64,000 nucleotides of DNA from Psococerastis gibbosa (Eukaryota > Arthropoda > Insecta > Psocodea > Psocidae), in the NCBI GenBank assembly GCA_963971405.1, contig OZ020491.1, positions 130,910 through 194,909 of the forward strand. The letters are read 5' to 3'. A program made the translations under genes and the position numbers. A model generated the notes under the pieces. It was given only the letters and a program-made list of their open reading frames with translations, had not been told where the DNA came from and made no database searches. Of the stretch, positions 1-10,180 are shown piece after piece (the first letter of the stretch is position 1; each line of letters starts with the position of its first letter).

Positions 1-66
1 AGTCATATACACTATTACCTCTCCCAGTAGAGTATTATTATATTATAATTATTATATATCATACTC
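1..66 (-). mobile_element. Presumed 5' end of a second R2 element (cut by window edge)
   Basis: Read on the minus strand, 28S rRNA stops exactly after TTAAGG, the R2 cleavage point, and unrelated AT-rich sequence follows to the window edge. R2 elements insert in sense orientation at this site, so this stretch is where an R2 5' UTR would lie. No coding sequence is visible in 66 bases. The call rests on the position of the junction alone; any other insertion or rearrangement breaking there would look the same. Confidence 0.35.
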
Positions 67-100
<34 letters not shown>

Positions 101-608
101 TAGAGCTTTTTCGAATTTCTTCGTGGTAACATTCTTGGCACTGGGCAGAAATCACTTTGCGTCAACACCCTTTCGGGCCTTCGCAAAGCTTTGTTTTAAT
201 TAGACGGTCGGATTCCCCGGGTCCGTGCCAGTTCTGAGTTAATTGTTGAATAGTGAACGAAGAGGGGACCCCCCCCCCCCTCATCTAAAGCACCATGCCG
301 AAACACAGCACAAAGACTCGAAGGGACCTCAATAGCAACGACAGTTCCACGGATGTTACGACAAGTAGGGACCGAGCTCTGAGTTTTACCGCATACAACA
401 CAGTCCCACGAGCAGCCGACCGCTTCCCTATCGAGCCCGTTACACTCCAATCCTCAGAGCCAATCCTTTTCCCGAAGTTACGGATCGAATTTGCCGACTT
501 CCCTTACCTACATTATTCTATCGACTAGAGGCTATTGACCTTGGAGACCTGCTGCGGATATGGGTACGATCTGGCCCGAAGCTCGACGTGGCCCTCCCCT
601 GGACTTGA
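67..608 (-). rRNA. 28S rRNA fragment, diverged, ending at the R2 site
   Basis: The plus strand is antisense to a conserved part of large-subunit rRNA. Blocks recognised include CCTTAAGAGAGTCATAGTTA at 67, CACTGGGCAGAAATCAC near 138, GTTTTAATTAGAC near 192 and CCGACTTCCCTTACCTAC near 493. Read on the minus strand it runs into ...CTCTCTTAAGG and stops there, which is the R2 insertion point. The other edge fuses with a LINE around 600-610. Several normally conserved positions differ and there is a run of about 13 C at 268-281, so this looks like an inactive, decaying rDNA copy. Two open frames in it are accidental. Confidence 0.9.
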
Positions 609-1413
609 AGTGGGATGAGCATATTCTCCTGACTTCGAAGCGAGTTAGAAGAACTTTTTATAAATTAAGAAAATTAAGGGGCATTCTTAACATAGACACA
701 CTAAGACAAGTCTTCCATGCCATCGTCCAGTCAATTTCTCAATATAGTCTATTAGCGTGGGGAGGTGCTCACCAAACCCATTTATACCCTCTAAAAGCTG
801 CCATAAGAATAGCCATCAGAGTAGCATTAGGGAAGCCTCGCCGTTACCCATCACAGTTGCTATATACAGAGTTCAATGTTCTACCCCTGCCATTACTATA
901 CGCAAAACAACTTTTATTATATCGATTTAAGAGAGCAAAAACCTCTGTCGGACAAGGTGATTTTGTGCAACATGAAATTAATACCAGGCTAGGGAATGGT
1001 CGTAACCTCAAAACAATAAGACCAAACACAGAACTTTTTAAGCACTCACATATATATAGATCAAGTATACAATTCTCTACCAGAATACATTAAAGACTCC
1101 GTCAACATGTCATGTTTTAAAAGACACATAAAGAATTGCAACACATTTATATACAATATTATCAATACTTTGATTCTTAATTAAATAAATAATAATAATA
1201 ATAAACTGTACTGTATGTCGAATGTCCCCTATTCCAATGTTAACCTTTTATATTTAGATTATATCACGTTATTTATTTTGTATTTTTGTAAAAGGGGGGC
1301 CCAGCACGGGATATCCTTTGGGCCCCCCTTCCAATTGCAACAAAATTGTACTTATTTAACATTCTTTTTAAAAAAAATATTTATTCTATTCTATTATTCT
1401 ATTCTATTTTTCC
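609..1413 (+). mobile_element. LINE 3' end, CR1/Jockey-like, 5'-truncated
   Basis: An open frame to 1,093 encodes the region after the reverse transcriptase (RT) fingers and palm. It is the 'thumb' and C-terminal part seen in many LINE ORF2 proteins (SQYSLLAWGGAHQTHL, then an R/K-rich segment). RT catalytic motifs are absent, so this is a 5'-truncated copy of about 0.8 kb. The 3' UTR contains a TAA microsatellite at 1,183-1,204, a perfect GC-rich hairpin at 1,292-1,330 and a terminal run of ATTCT repeats ending near 1,413, typical of LINE tails. It is fused to 28S at its truncated end with no clear target duplication. The clade is uncertain because the diagnostic RT motifs are lost. Confidence 0.7.
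1292..1330 (+). other. Perfect 12-bp stem hairpin in LINE 3' UTR
   Basis: AAGGGGGGCCCA at 1,292-1,303 is the exact reverse complement of TGGGCCCCCCTT at 1,319-1,330, with a 15-base loop. Stem-loops near LINE 3' ends are known to be recognised by the element's own RT in some clades. That role is inferred here from position only. Confidence 0.7.
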
Positions 1414-1683
1414 ATGGAATTTTTGAAGAGCCTAGTTGGGGATAGCCGTATTACCTGAAGGGATCTCTGGTTTTTCTTTGAGAAAACATAATTGCTTCCG
1501 ATTTGGTCGGGTTTATTTGAATCTGCCAGAGATCACTCCACTTTAATACCGCTTCTAGTGCTGTGTTTAAAGATTTGACAATTGACGCTTTACGTGTGCT
1601 CAGGGCGTATATGACCGTGTCATCTGCATATACTCCAATGTTAACGTTTTTCGGAACTTTCAAGTCATTTATAAATAATGTAA
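1414..1683 (-). mobile_element. Jockey-clade LINE copy 1, RT segment left of the Gypsy insertion
   Basis: On the minus strand this stretch encodes part of an RT palm: FINDLKVPKNVNIGVYADDT, then a segment ending in TRDPFR. It aligns with the same part of Jockey copy 2 (FINDMKVPENVNIGVYADDT). It continues directly at 6,816 beyond the Ty3/Gypsy insertion, the two halves being separated by the 4-bp duplication GTAA. The outer boundary lies near 1,414, where the neighbouring LINE's ATTCT tail ends. The rest of the C-terminus is missing. Confidence 0.85.
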
Positions 1684-1816
1684 TGTAGGTTCGGGTGTTT
1701 CCGGCAAGGCTCGGCACCAGGCAGCCAGTCTTGTCGGGTGTTCCGATGCGTACGGTAATATATCTCTATTTGCTGTTGATAAATTAATTTGGTTCTATAT
1801 AATCTCCAACCCTACA
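1684..1816 (+). repeat. 5' LTR of Gypsy element 1
   Basis: This 133-bp repeat is identical to 6,683-6,815 and has the inverted ends TGTAGG and CCTACA. The short length is unusual for Gypsy LTRs, which are commonly several hundred bases. The duplicated target GTAA lies at 1,680-1,683. Confidence 0.95.
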
Positions 1817-2208
1817 AATTGGGGGCTCGTCCGGAATGAATTTCGACTAACGCGAGTGAATAAAAGAATGTGTGGTGACTATATAAAGAGTTAAAAGTTT
1901 AAAAAAAAAAAATTTCGCCACTGTGTGAGCGTGGGCTGGAGGGTGTACACTGGCCGCGCGCTTAGCACTCATCGCATGGTCTGTGCCGATACCTACGGAT
2001 TGGGGTTGGAGTAGATGTCTTCTGGAGCCAAGTGTATTTGGTGTATACCTGCCGCGCTTATGACTCACCACCGCGTGGACTGTGTTTATACCTTCGGATG
2101 GGACGTGCAGTAGATGTCTTCGGGAGCCAAGTGTACTCGTGATCGGCGACTCGGGGAGTAATCAGCTAAGACATTTTTTTTTCTCTCTCTCTCTTTATAT
2201 TATTTTAC

Positions 2209-5200
2209 ATGATGGCCCAAACATTGAGAGATTTGTCTGCTGTGCGCAAAGGTGTGGAGTTTTTCCCCATTGCTACAGTGAAGAGTTTGGCTAAGATGTT
2301 GAAGGTGGCTGCGAGCAGAGATGATGTTTTGGAATTCACCGGCTTCAATTTCAATGATGATCATGGAAAAGACTATGAGGTGGACACGATCTGCAAGGGT
2401 TATAGCAAAACGATGTTAATCAATTTCTGTAGTATGTTGGGATTGCCAAATCAGGGGAATAAGGACTATCTAGCTCAGCTGCTATGCAATGCATTGGACG
2501 ATTTGACGAAGTTCAACGAGTTTACTGTGAAGGAGGAAGTTCAAGACGACGAGGAAGATGGGCATGAAGAGGACGAGGACGACCAAGACGATAACCAGGA
2601 AGGTGATAAAGACGATGAAGATGATGGTGCTCATACTTCCACTAAAATGGTGGCTAGGAAAGTAAAGGAGATGCAACCTTTCACATTATCCATGGGGTTT
2701 AGAGATATGGAAGGGTCTGTACGAAGTTTTGATGGAAGTGATGAATATTCAGTGGAAAAGTGGGTTGACGATTTTGAGTCAATGGCAGCGCTCATGGGTT
2801 GGAATCCCTTACAACAGTTTATATTTGCAAAAAACTCTCTGAAAGGTGTGGCTAAGTTATACTCACAGAGCTTAAGGCAATTAACGTCTTACAAACGTCT
2901 TAAGGCAGAATTATTAAGCGAGTTTTCGAGCAAAGTGACTAATGCCGATCTGCATAAGACGATGTCGCAAAGGAAGAAGGCAAAAGATGAAAGTGCTCAA
3001 AAATATTACATTGTCATGAGAGAAATAGCTAATAAAGGGAATATTGATGATGATTCTTTGATGCAATATGTAATAGATGGTATAAATGATGACGCTAATA
3101 AAGTTATGCTGTATGGGGCAAGAACACTGAATGACTTTCGAGATAAAATAAAAATGTATGACAAAGTGGTACCAATAAAAGTAGATTTGAGTAAAGATGT
3201 GTCACCATCACTTAAAGATAGACGATTTGATAAAAAGACGAATTTGGAAAAAGAACTCTCGCAGAGTCGTGGTGACTATGATAGGCAGCGTTCGTCGCAC
3301 TGCTTCAGTTGTGGTGGTAAAGGACACAGATCTGATTTCTGTCCGTATAAGGAGAAAGGACCTAAATGTTTTTCATGCAATCAATTTGGGCACATATCTT
3401 CGTCCCCGGACTGTCCGGGAAAGAAGACTCTCATCATTTCAACATCAACGTGCATGGTGTGTCCGGGGAAGAAAACCCCTAAAAATCAGCTAACTGAGGG
3501 AAAATTCTTTAAGAAAGTAACAATTAACGGGACAGAGATCAATGGGTTGATTGACACAGGCAGCGAAATAACAATTATGCGCGAAGATATGTTTAAGGGA
3601 AAAATGGCCAACGTTAAGTTGACGACTTCTGGAACGTCCATGACTGGCATGGGAAATGTTGGTGTACAAAGCCTCGGAAAATTTCATGCTTGTCTAACCA
3701 TTGATCAACAAGAATTTGAAACTTGCGTCGAGGTCGTTCCGACTAGTTGCATTAAAATGGAGTTTTTAATTGGAAGAGATGTGTTAGTGCAAGCAAAGTT
3801 AGAAGAAGGAATAGCTGGTTTGCACTTAAGAAAAATAAATGAATATGATACATCAGCATTTGCAGAGGAAGTACAGGTTTTTAACTGTATGGTCTTTGAC
3901 GGTGATAATATAACCATTGGACCTGTGACCAAAGATGTACGGGAAAGGTTGTTAAATATGATTGCCACATATAAACCAGAGGAACGATGTGAAGAAGAAA
4001 ATGGAGTCAAAATGACTATAACTCTCAATGATGAAACGCCTATTTCTTGCTCACCCAGACGTCTGCCTTTGGTAGAAAAGGAAATAGTAGATAAACAAGT
4101 GGATGAGTGGCTGAAGGACGACATCATCGAACCGTCATCGTCAGAGTTCGCCAGCCAGGTAGTGGTAGTGCGGAAAAAAGATGGTTCGCCTCGAATCTGT
4201 ATTAATTATAAACCATTGAATCGTCAGACTATAAAAGACCGTCACCCTCTTCCTCTAATAGAAGATCAGTTAGATTCCTTAAGTGGTTTCAGAGTATTCA
4301 GCACACTGGACCTACGGAATGCTTTCATGCATGTGCCGATTTCCGATGAGAGTAAAAAGTATACTGCTTTCGTGACCCATCGTGGTTTATATCAATTCAA
4401 AAGAGTTCCATTCGGACTCTGCAATTCTCCGGCTGTTTTTCAGCGTTTTGTGAACAAGGTATTCAGGAAGTTGATTATTGAAAAAGTTGTTTTGTTGTAT
4501 TTGGACGATTTGATTGTTCCTGGTGTTTCAGTCGAAGATGCACTTAAAAAATTAGAAATAGTGTTCGAGACTGCTAGGAAAAATGGACTGAACCTAAATA
4601 TCAAGAAATGTCAATTCCTGCAAAATGAGGTTGAGTTTTTGGGACATAAAGTGGTGGAAGGAAAGATTATGCCTTCAACTTTAAAAACTGTTGCAGTAGC
4701 AAAGTTTAGAGAACCTAAAAATGTAAAACAAATACAAGAGTTTCTTGGACTTACTGGATACTTTAGAAAATTTGTGCCAAACTATTCAATGCTAGCGAAA
4801 CCACTTAGTGACATGACAAAGAAAGACGCAAAGTTTGTTTTTCGCGATGATCAACGGAGAAGTTTCCTTCATCTTAAAAAAGTGTTGACAGAACGTCCAG
4901 TTCTTAGTATTTATAACCCTGCTTATGAGACCGAACTACATACTGATGCTTGTAAGATTGGTATCGGTGCTTGTATTTTACAACGAGATCCTGTTGACGG
5001 CAGTTTTCACCCGGTGTATTACTTCAGTAAGAAGACGACGGAAGCCGAACAAAAGTGGTGTAGTTACGAACTCGAAGCATTTGCCATTGTCGAAGCATTG
5101 AAAAAACTTAGGGTCTATCTTCTAGGCATTCCCTTTACAATCGTCACAGACTGTTCAGCATTTCAACAAACCCTGTCGAAGACTGACCTAAGTACTAGAG

Positions 5201-6525
5201 TTGCCCGTTGGGCAATGTTGCTTGAAGACTATCATTACAAGATAGTGCATCGGTCAGGCACTCAGATGCGCCACGTTGATGCCTTAAGTCGGAATGCTGC
5301 AGTCATGTTCAGCATCAAAGACCATCTCGTAACATCAAAAGTCAAAAAAGCTCAAGATGACGACCCACACTTATTTGCCATAAAGGAGCTTTTACAGAAA
5401 GGAAGTCCACATGACGAATATATTTTAAAGCAGGATGTGTTATTTAGGTATCTAGATGGTAGAGAGTTACTTGTGATACCTGACAGTATGGAGTACGAAA
5501 TAATACGTCATGCCCATGAACAAGGACACTATGCCGTCAAGCCGACAAAAGAGAAAGTAAAGCAAGACTATTTCATCCCACATCTTACTGAGAAAGTCAC
5601 TAAGATCCTCGCCAGTTGTGTGAAATGCATCTTAGGATCTAAGAAATCTGGACGGAAAGAAGGTTTCCTTCATCCCATAGACAAAGGCGATTGTCCATTG
5701 GAAACGTACCATTTAGATCATCTTGGACCACTTGAATCTACACATAAACAGTATAAACATATTTTAGTGGTCATTGATGCGTTCTCAAAATTCGTATGGC
5801 TCTACCCGACGAAAAGTACTACGACGGAAGAAGTTATTTCAAAGTTAGAACTTCAAAAAACAAATTTCGGAAACCCTGTGCGCATGGTATCAGACCGGGG
5901 AACGGCGTTCACTTCCAAGGACTTTGAAAACTATTGTGCCGACGAAGGAGTGACTCATGTGAAGATCACTACAGGACTTCCACGCGCCAATGGCCAAGTG
6001 GAACGAATCAATCGCAGCATCATACCGATTCTAACCAAACTCTCCTGTGAGGACCCCACGAAATGGTATAAATTTATACCGGAATTACAGATGGCCTTGA
6101 ATTCTACCTATCATCGGAGTCTAGGTCACTCACCGTTTGAAGTACTTTTGGGAACAAAGATGAGGTTTAAAAACGAAGACTTGAAGATGGCTGTCGAAGA
6201 CGAGCTCATGTCAATGTATCAAGCAGATCGTCAGGAATTGAGAGATTCGGCCAGAGCACAAATTCATAAAGTTGCTTCCGAGAATGTGAAGACCTACAAT
6301 CTACGACGTCGTCGAGCGCCAATTTATGATGTCGGAGACATTGTTGCCATAAAGAGAACTCAACTTGGACCTGGACTGAAGCTGAAACCCAAATTTTTGG
6401 GGCCGTATGAAGTAACTCAATGCCTTCTGAATGATTCCTATAGTGTGAAGAAGTTGGGACATCACGAAGGCCCTAATGAAACTACTACTACGGCGGAATA
6501 TATGAAGCCATTTTGGAGCATCTAG
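2209..6525 (+). CDS. Gag-Pol polyprotein of Gypsy element 1
   Basis: This is a single open frame of 1,438 residues carrying the usual Ty3/Gypsy order. Near residues 60-100 is a SAP-like segment, then an acid-rich stretch at about 110-145, a Gag core, two CCHC zinc knuckles around 365-405, an aspartic protease motif LIDTGSE near 446, RT with YLDD near 762, RNase H near 908, the integrase HHCC zinc finger near 1,105-1,145 and the integrase core after it. Gag and Pol lie in one frame, as in several arthropod Gypsy lineages. The ATG at 2,209 is the first in the frame after the leader. Confidence 0.93.
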   Translation: MMAQTLRDLSAVRKGVEFFPIATVKSLAKMLKVAASRDDVLEFTGFNFNDDHGKDYEVDTICKGYSKTMLINFCSMLGLPNQGNKDYLAQLLCNALDDLTKFNEFTVKEEVQDDEEDGHEEDEDDQDDNQEGDKDDEDDGAHTSTKMVARKVKEMQPFTLSMGFRDMEGSVRSFDGSDEYSVEKWVDDFESMAALMGWNPLQQFIFAKNSLKGVAKLYSQSLRQLTSYKRLKAELLSEFSSKVTNADLHKTMSQRKKAKDESAQKYYIVMREIANKGNIDDDSLMQYVIDGINDDANKVMLYGARTLNDFRDKIKMYDKVVPIKVDLSKDVSPSLKDRRFDKKTNLEKELSQSRGDYDRQRSSHCFSCGGKGHRSDFCPYKEKGPKCFSCNQFGHISSSPDCPGKKTLIISTSTCMVCPGKKTPKNQLTEGKFFKKVTINGTEINGLIDTGSEITIMREDMFKGKMANVKLTTSGTSMTGMGNVGVQSLGKFHACLTIDQQEFETCVEVVPTSCIKMEFLIGRDVLVQAKLEEGIAGLHLRKINEYDTSAFAEEVQVFNCMVFDGDNITIGPVTKDVRERLLNMIATYKPEERCEEENGVKMTITLNDETPISCSPRRLPLVEKEIVDKQVDEWLKDDIIEPSSSEFASQVVVVRKKDGSPRICINYKPLNRQTIKDRHPLPLIEDQLDSLSGFRVFSTLDLRNAFMHVPISDESKKYTAFVTHRGLYQFKRVPFGLCNSPAVFQRFVNKVFRKLIIEKVVLLYLDDLIVPGVSVEDALKKLEIVFETARKNGLNLNIKKCQFLQNEVEFLGHKVVEGKIMPSTLKTVAVAKFREPKNVKQIQEFLGLTGYFRKFVPNYSMLAKPLSDMTKKDAKFVFRDDQRRSFLHLKKVLTERPVLSIYNPAYETELHTDACKIGIGACILQRDPVDGSFHPVYYFSKKTTEAEQKWCSYELEAFAIVEALKKLRVYLLGIPFTIVTDCSAFQQTLSKTDLSTRVARWAMLLEDYHYKIVHRSGTQMRHVDALSRNAAVMFSIKDHLVTSKVKKAQDDDPHLFAIKELLQKGSPHDEYILKQDVLFRYLDGRELLVIPDSMEYEIIRHAHEQGHYAVKPTKEKVKQDYFIPHLTEKVTKILASCVKCILGSKKSGRKEGFLHPIDKGDCPLETYHLDHLGPLESTHKQYKHILVVIDAFSKFVWLYPTKSTTTEEVISKLELQKTNFGNPVRMVSDRGTAFTSKDFENYCADEGVTHVKITTGLPRANGQVERINRSIIPILTKLSCEDPTKWYKFIPELQMALNSTYHRSLGHSPFEVLLGTKMRFKNEDLKMAVEDELMSMYQADRQELRDSARAQIHKVASENVKTYNLRRRRAPIYDVGDIVAIKRTQLGPGLKLKPKFLGPYEVTQCLLNDSYSVKKLGHHEGPNETTTTAEYMKPFWSI

Positions 6526-6682
6526 CTTTCCAGCATTTTTGGGGATTTTTTTTTTCCGTTTTATGGGTTAACTTTAAATAGTGAGTAGGTTTTGTTTCGT
6601 TCGTTGCGTGAATTTCTGTGGGTTTTATTTTTATTCTATAAGCTAAGTTTGGGGTCAAACTTTTTGTCAGGAGTGGCCGAGT

Positions 6683-6815
6683 TGTAGGTTCGGGTGTTTC
6701 CGGCAAGGCTCGGCACCAGGCAGCCAGTCTTGTCGGGTGTTCCGATGCGTACGGTAATATATCTCTATTTGCTGTTGATAAATTAATTTGGTTCTATATA
6801 ATCTCCAACCCTACA
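6683..6815 (+). repeat. 3' LTR of Gypsy element 1
   Basis: This LTR is identical to the 5' LTR. The second copy of the target GTAA follows at 6,816-6,819, after which the interrupted Jockey RT gene resumes on the minus strand. Confidence 0.95.
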
Positions 6816-7118
6816 GTAAATAGGACTGGCCCTAGTATACTACCCTGGGGCACACACGCGTGTATGTTGTGATCCGGAGACTGGATGCCATTCAGATTCA
6901 CGTGAAAGAGTCTATTTGTGAGGTAAGATTTTATAATGGTTGTCATGCCATCCTTGATTGGGGTTTTTAATAGTTTATAAAGTAAACCTTCATGCCAAAC
7001 AGCATCAAAGGCCCTGGCAATGTCCAGGAACACTGCACCTGTGTGCTGACGTTTATTCCAACCTTTTATAATTGTTTCAGTTAATCTAAGGATGGCATGA
7101 ACGGTGCTATGCCCTTTG
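6816..7118 (-). mobile_element. Jockey-clade LINE copy 1, RT segment right of the Gypsy insertion
   Basis: On the minus strand this encodes the middle of an RT domain: GFRKGHSTVHAI, AVFLDIARAFDAVWHEGL and VPQGSILGPVLF. This is the fingers-palm region immediately upstream of the YADD segment at 1,451-1,683. It retains the KGHS residues that copy 2 has lost. The segment ends at about 7,118, where a fragment of an unrelated element is joined. Confidence 0.85.
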
Positions 7119-7124
7119 CGAAAT

Positions 7125-7440
7125 CCAGGCCACGGTCCAAAGTTTGGACGAGCCAGTTTCAGAATTTTTGCTTCGCTTTAATAAAGTCGCACGAAGAGTC
7201 ATACAATCGAAGCCTGCTTGGCAGGCGACTTGGGATGAGATGCGCAGCGAGATACTCCTTGCCAATCTCCGCCCGGAGATTCGGCAATACTTGGTAATTA
7301 AAAAGGTCTCAAACTATGACGACCTCGTAAAAGAGGCCACTTATTTCGAACAAGTTTCTGGTAGGCATTATTCCCCACAGCCGTCATCAGTTCCGGCACA
7401 GACCGTAGAAAGCAATTCATTGACAGCTATACAGCGTGTT
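7125..7440 (+). mobile_element. LTR-retrotransposon Gag fragment (fossil)
   Basis: An open frame on the plus strand encodes a Gag-like segment (EPVSEFLLRFNKVARR, and a region resembling the capsid end, NYDDLVKEATYFEQV). No LTR, protease or RT is adjacent. It sits between the RT and endonuclease parts of Jockey copy 1, in the opposite orientation. It is a broken remnant of an LTR element, older than the two complete Gypsy elements in this window. Confidence 0.6.
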
Positions 7441-7529
7441 ACAATATATGAGATAGATACATAATGTGCCAACAACTATACATTAATATACGGTGCCCAC
7501 CGGCAGGTGCCTGGAGCACCTGACAATGC

Positions 7530-7888
7530 ATTAAGGTGTCCATGTCTGATTTTGGAAATTTAATTTTTGAAGAACAATAAATAGAGAATACTGCAGTTTT
7601 CTTGCCTTTGAAATTTAAACAAATACCTATTGCTTCCATGTTATGTACCTTGGGTGTGATTACGTGATGAATGATAGAAATTTTAACTGCGATAGCAATA
7701 CCTAACTTTTCATTATTACAGTAGAATTTATAACCAGGAAAGTTGAGTGTACTTATGTTGAGTTTTGTTTCAGAAAGAAACACAATGTCTATGTCTTTGG
7801 TGTGTATGTATTGTAATAATTCAGGGGTTTTAGCCCTCAAGCTACCCGCAACATTCCAGGCCACTATTCTCAAATTGGCTTTACCCAT
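7530..7888 (-). pseudogene. Jockey copy 1 ORF2 start: endonuclease N-terminus
   Basis: From an ATG at 7,888 the minus strand encodes the beginning of an APE-type endonuclease. LRIVAWNVAGS and DIDIVFLSETKL are the conserved N-terminal strands, and KGKKTAVFSIYC follows. It aligns with copy 2 ORF2 at roughly two-thirds identity by eye, so the two are different subfamilies. The frame leaves the family sequence after DMDTLMH near 7,530. The rest of the endonuclease and the linker up to the RT domain are deleted or replaced by the Gag fragment. The first bases overlap the end of ORF1, as in copy 2. Confidence 0.8.
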
Positions 7889-9350
7889 AAGCCAGCTTCA
7901 TAGCCATATTGAGCATGCGACCTGTAATGCTAGCAACCGCACTGGCTGCAGCCTGAACACTCAAGTTGCCCTGTAAGATATTTTGTGAAAGAGTCATTGC
8001 ATCATTAAGGGTGTTTAGTAGCTCTGAAATATTCGGTTGTGCGTCATTACTCGTCTCTGGTTGAGGTGACCTGTGGGTAAAAACAACGCCATTAGGACAA
8101 GAGTCTCTGCTCAAAAGTGCTGTGGCATACGTTGTTCTGTTCTTCTTCATGTTCGGGAAGTTGACATTGTCATTCTTTGGAGGAGCAGTCATAGTCATCG
8201 GTCTTCTGGTGTCTGGACTTTGGTTCTGTAGGTTTTTCTTTGTACGCCTGGAATCAAAAGCTTTAGAAGCGGTTTAGTAGACAGGACAGTTCTTGAAGTT
8301 TGCCGTGTGGTTGCCCTGGCAATTTGCACATCTTACTAGGGTTTTATCTATATTTTGGCCTTTGGGACAGACCTTGGTTTGGTGATGTTCACCGCAATTA
8401 ACACATCTTGGGTTGATGCGACAGTTGTGTGAAAAGTGACTGAAATTTTGACAATTTTAGCATTGTGGTATTCCGCCAATACCTTTATAAGGTTCATAGG
8501 AGCAACGAGTATAGTCACAAGAAGTCAAATTTAGTATATCAGGGGACTTGGTATTTTCAGGCAGAGTTATCAAAAACAATGGTAATGGGGTCTTGGCCGG
8601 ACCCCTGGATTTAAGTTGGGCAATATCTATGCCCTGAAAGCCCCTGGCTTCCAGGTCCTGTCGGATGTCACTGAGATCTGCATCGGACGGCAGACCTCTG
8701 AGTACTACTTTGAACTTCGGCATTTGCTCTGGATCTCGGAAAAGGTAATATTGATAATCACACCCATCAAGCATTTTTGTCATAGATTTGAAGTCCTTAA
8801 TGGTGGCAACTCGAATTGACACCATTGATGATTTTACAGCTATTATTGTGGCCTTATATTCTAACTTACTGACTAATCTAACTAAGTTTGGGTAAGATTT
8901 TTTATCAGATTTAGCACCGTAATAGACATGTATTGGTAGTATTTTAATAGTCACTTGACCGTCAGGACGGGTAAAATCGGGATTTTGTATCCTCGAGAGA
9001 GGTTCAAAACTATTAGATGTTGGTATCGTTGGTATTATTTCCATGTGTGTATTATTCATATTTTTGCTGTTATCATATAGATTTTCAAACTGTGATTCGT
9101 TTAAAGCCTCACTCGGAGATACTTCAGGGGGGTTTATTACACTGTCTATTTTCTTTAAGAGCTAATGTGATTCTATATTTGCTAGTTTTTTATTTGCTAA
9201 GAAGGCATATCTATGTCCTTTGACACCAGTTAACTTGTAGTATGGAGTGAACTCACCCCGGGTGGGAAGCCCACGTTTCCTTTTCTTCTTAGGAGGGTCC
9301 TTTGAAGAGATCGAAACAGAGGGGAGGGGCTTGTCCGGGGACATATGGTC
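7881..9350 (-). pseudogene. Jockey copy 1 ORF1 (zinc-knuckle nucleocapsid-like), broken
   Basis: Minus-strand pieces encode the start (LPTRGEFTPYYKLTGVKG, around 9,200-9,300), the central RNA-binding part (IKILPIHVYYGAKS and RVATIKDFKSMTKML, 8,457-9,059), a CCHC zinc-knuckle region (about 8,280-8,460, with CANCQGNHTANFKNCPVY recognisable) and the C-terminus ending in MKLAYG at 7,881. The pieces lie in more than one frame, so ORF1 is broken by several small indels and stops. Jockey ORF1 proteins bind element RNA. The C-terminus overlaps the ORF2 start by a few bases. Confidence 0.8.
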
Positions 9351-9389
9351 GCTTAATAAAGTCAGACCACTTTCACAACACACTAGCAC

Positions 9390-10180
9390 CTATCACCTAG
9401 GAGCAAAAAATTCTAACGCCTATCTTAAGAACTAAACACCTCACTACACTACACTACACTTAATTAAGTTTAAAAAGTCAAATATTGGAATCTGGTCTGC
9501 CAGCTATAGGCATCCCAATCCCAGTAATTGTTAAAAAATACACCTTAACACAGTCGCCGCACTGGGCTATTGCTCACTCATACACCGCGCTAGGGAGTCA
9601 ATGAACCGCCCGCACTGGGCACTCAATGATCATGCAAGTTGCAAGAAGAAAGAAGAGAGAAAAATGTTACCCCTGCCTCGTACCGGAAATGGTGAGTGCC
9701 AGCCAGGTATTGGACCGAAGCCCAGACCCTTACGCCCTCTCCCGAAAATCTTAAGTGGAAGGTGCCTTTGGGTCTGCTCATTGCGCATGTTGACCCCTAT
9801 CGAAGAAGAGTGACTCTTCATGTAGGGGCCTATCTAATAAAGTGTTGTTAGTAATCATAATAGCCAGGAAGGCGATAGGAGATAGTACAGGGTTAGAGTA
9901 ACGGAAGAAAGAGAAGAGGGAAAAGGTTTATTGTAATAAGAAGGAAGAGAGTTATTTGTGTGCGCAGGTCATCACCGGTAGGGCCTTATCTGCAACAAAC
10001 AAACAACACAACATGCACCAGAAGGGATGACTGCCCCAGACTTTAGCGCGTTGCAACAACTTCTGTAGGGACTTATCTGAAAAAGAAATTATGAACCACG
10101 CCCTGGTCTATCCACGGGTCATGTAACGGGTTTATGTTAGTTATTTATACAAATTGTGGTAAGAAAGGCAATAGGGGAGT
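9390..10180. other. Joint between Jockey copy 1 (5' side) and copy 2 (3' UTR)
   Basis: No gene is visible here. The right part, to about 9,900, is the 3' UTR of Jockey copy 2, with AATAAA on the minus strand at 9,927-9,932. The left part should hold the 5' UTR of copy 1. There is a short ACTAC repeat at 9,440-9,465. No target duplication or 28S sequence was seen at the joint, so the exact boundary of each element is unknown. Confidence 0.4.

Larger units (their letters stand above)
1684..6815 (+). mobile_element. Ty3/Gypsy LTR retrotransposon 1, whole-looking and young
   Basis: The element has two identical 133-bp LTRs (1,684-1,816 and 6,683-6,815) that begin TGTAG and end CTACA. It is flanked by the target duplication GTAA on both sides. 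A candidate primer-binding site follows the 5' LTR at about 1,819. One long open frame encodes Gag-Pol. It sits inside the RT gene of Jockey copy 1, so it is younger than that LINE. Identical LTRs indicate a very recent insertion, though 133 bp gives a coarse clock. As seen here it looks whole, with no obvious break in the main frame. Confidence 0.95.

Noticed and set aside
196-528. Open frames on both strands at 196-450 and 295-528
   Set aside because: They lie inside the 28S rRNA fragment and have no protein-like conservation.
560-640. The ATG at 560 as the start of a LINE protein
   Set aside because: The first 17 codons are antisense 28S rRNA. The frame runs on into the LINE by chance.
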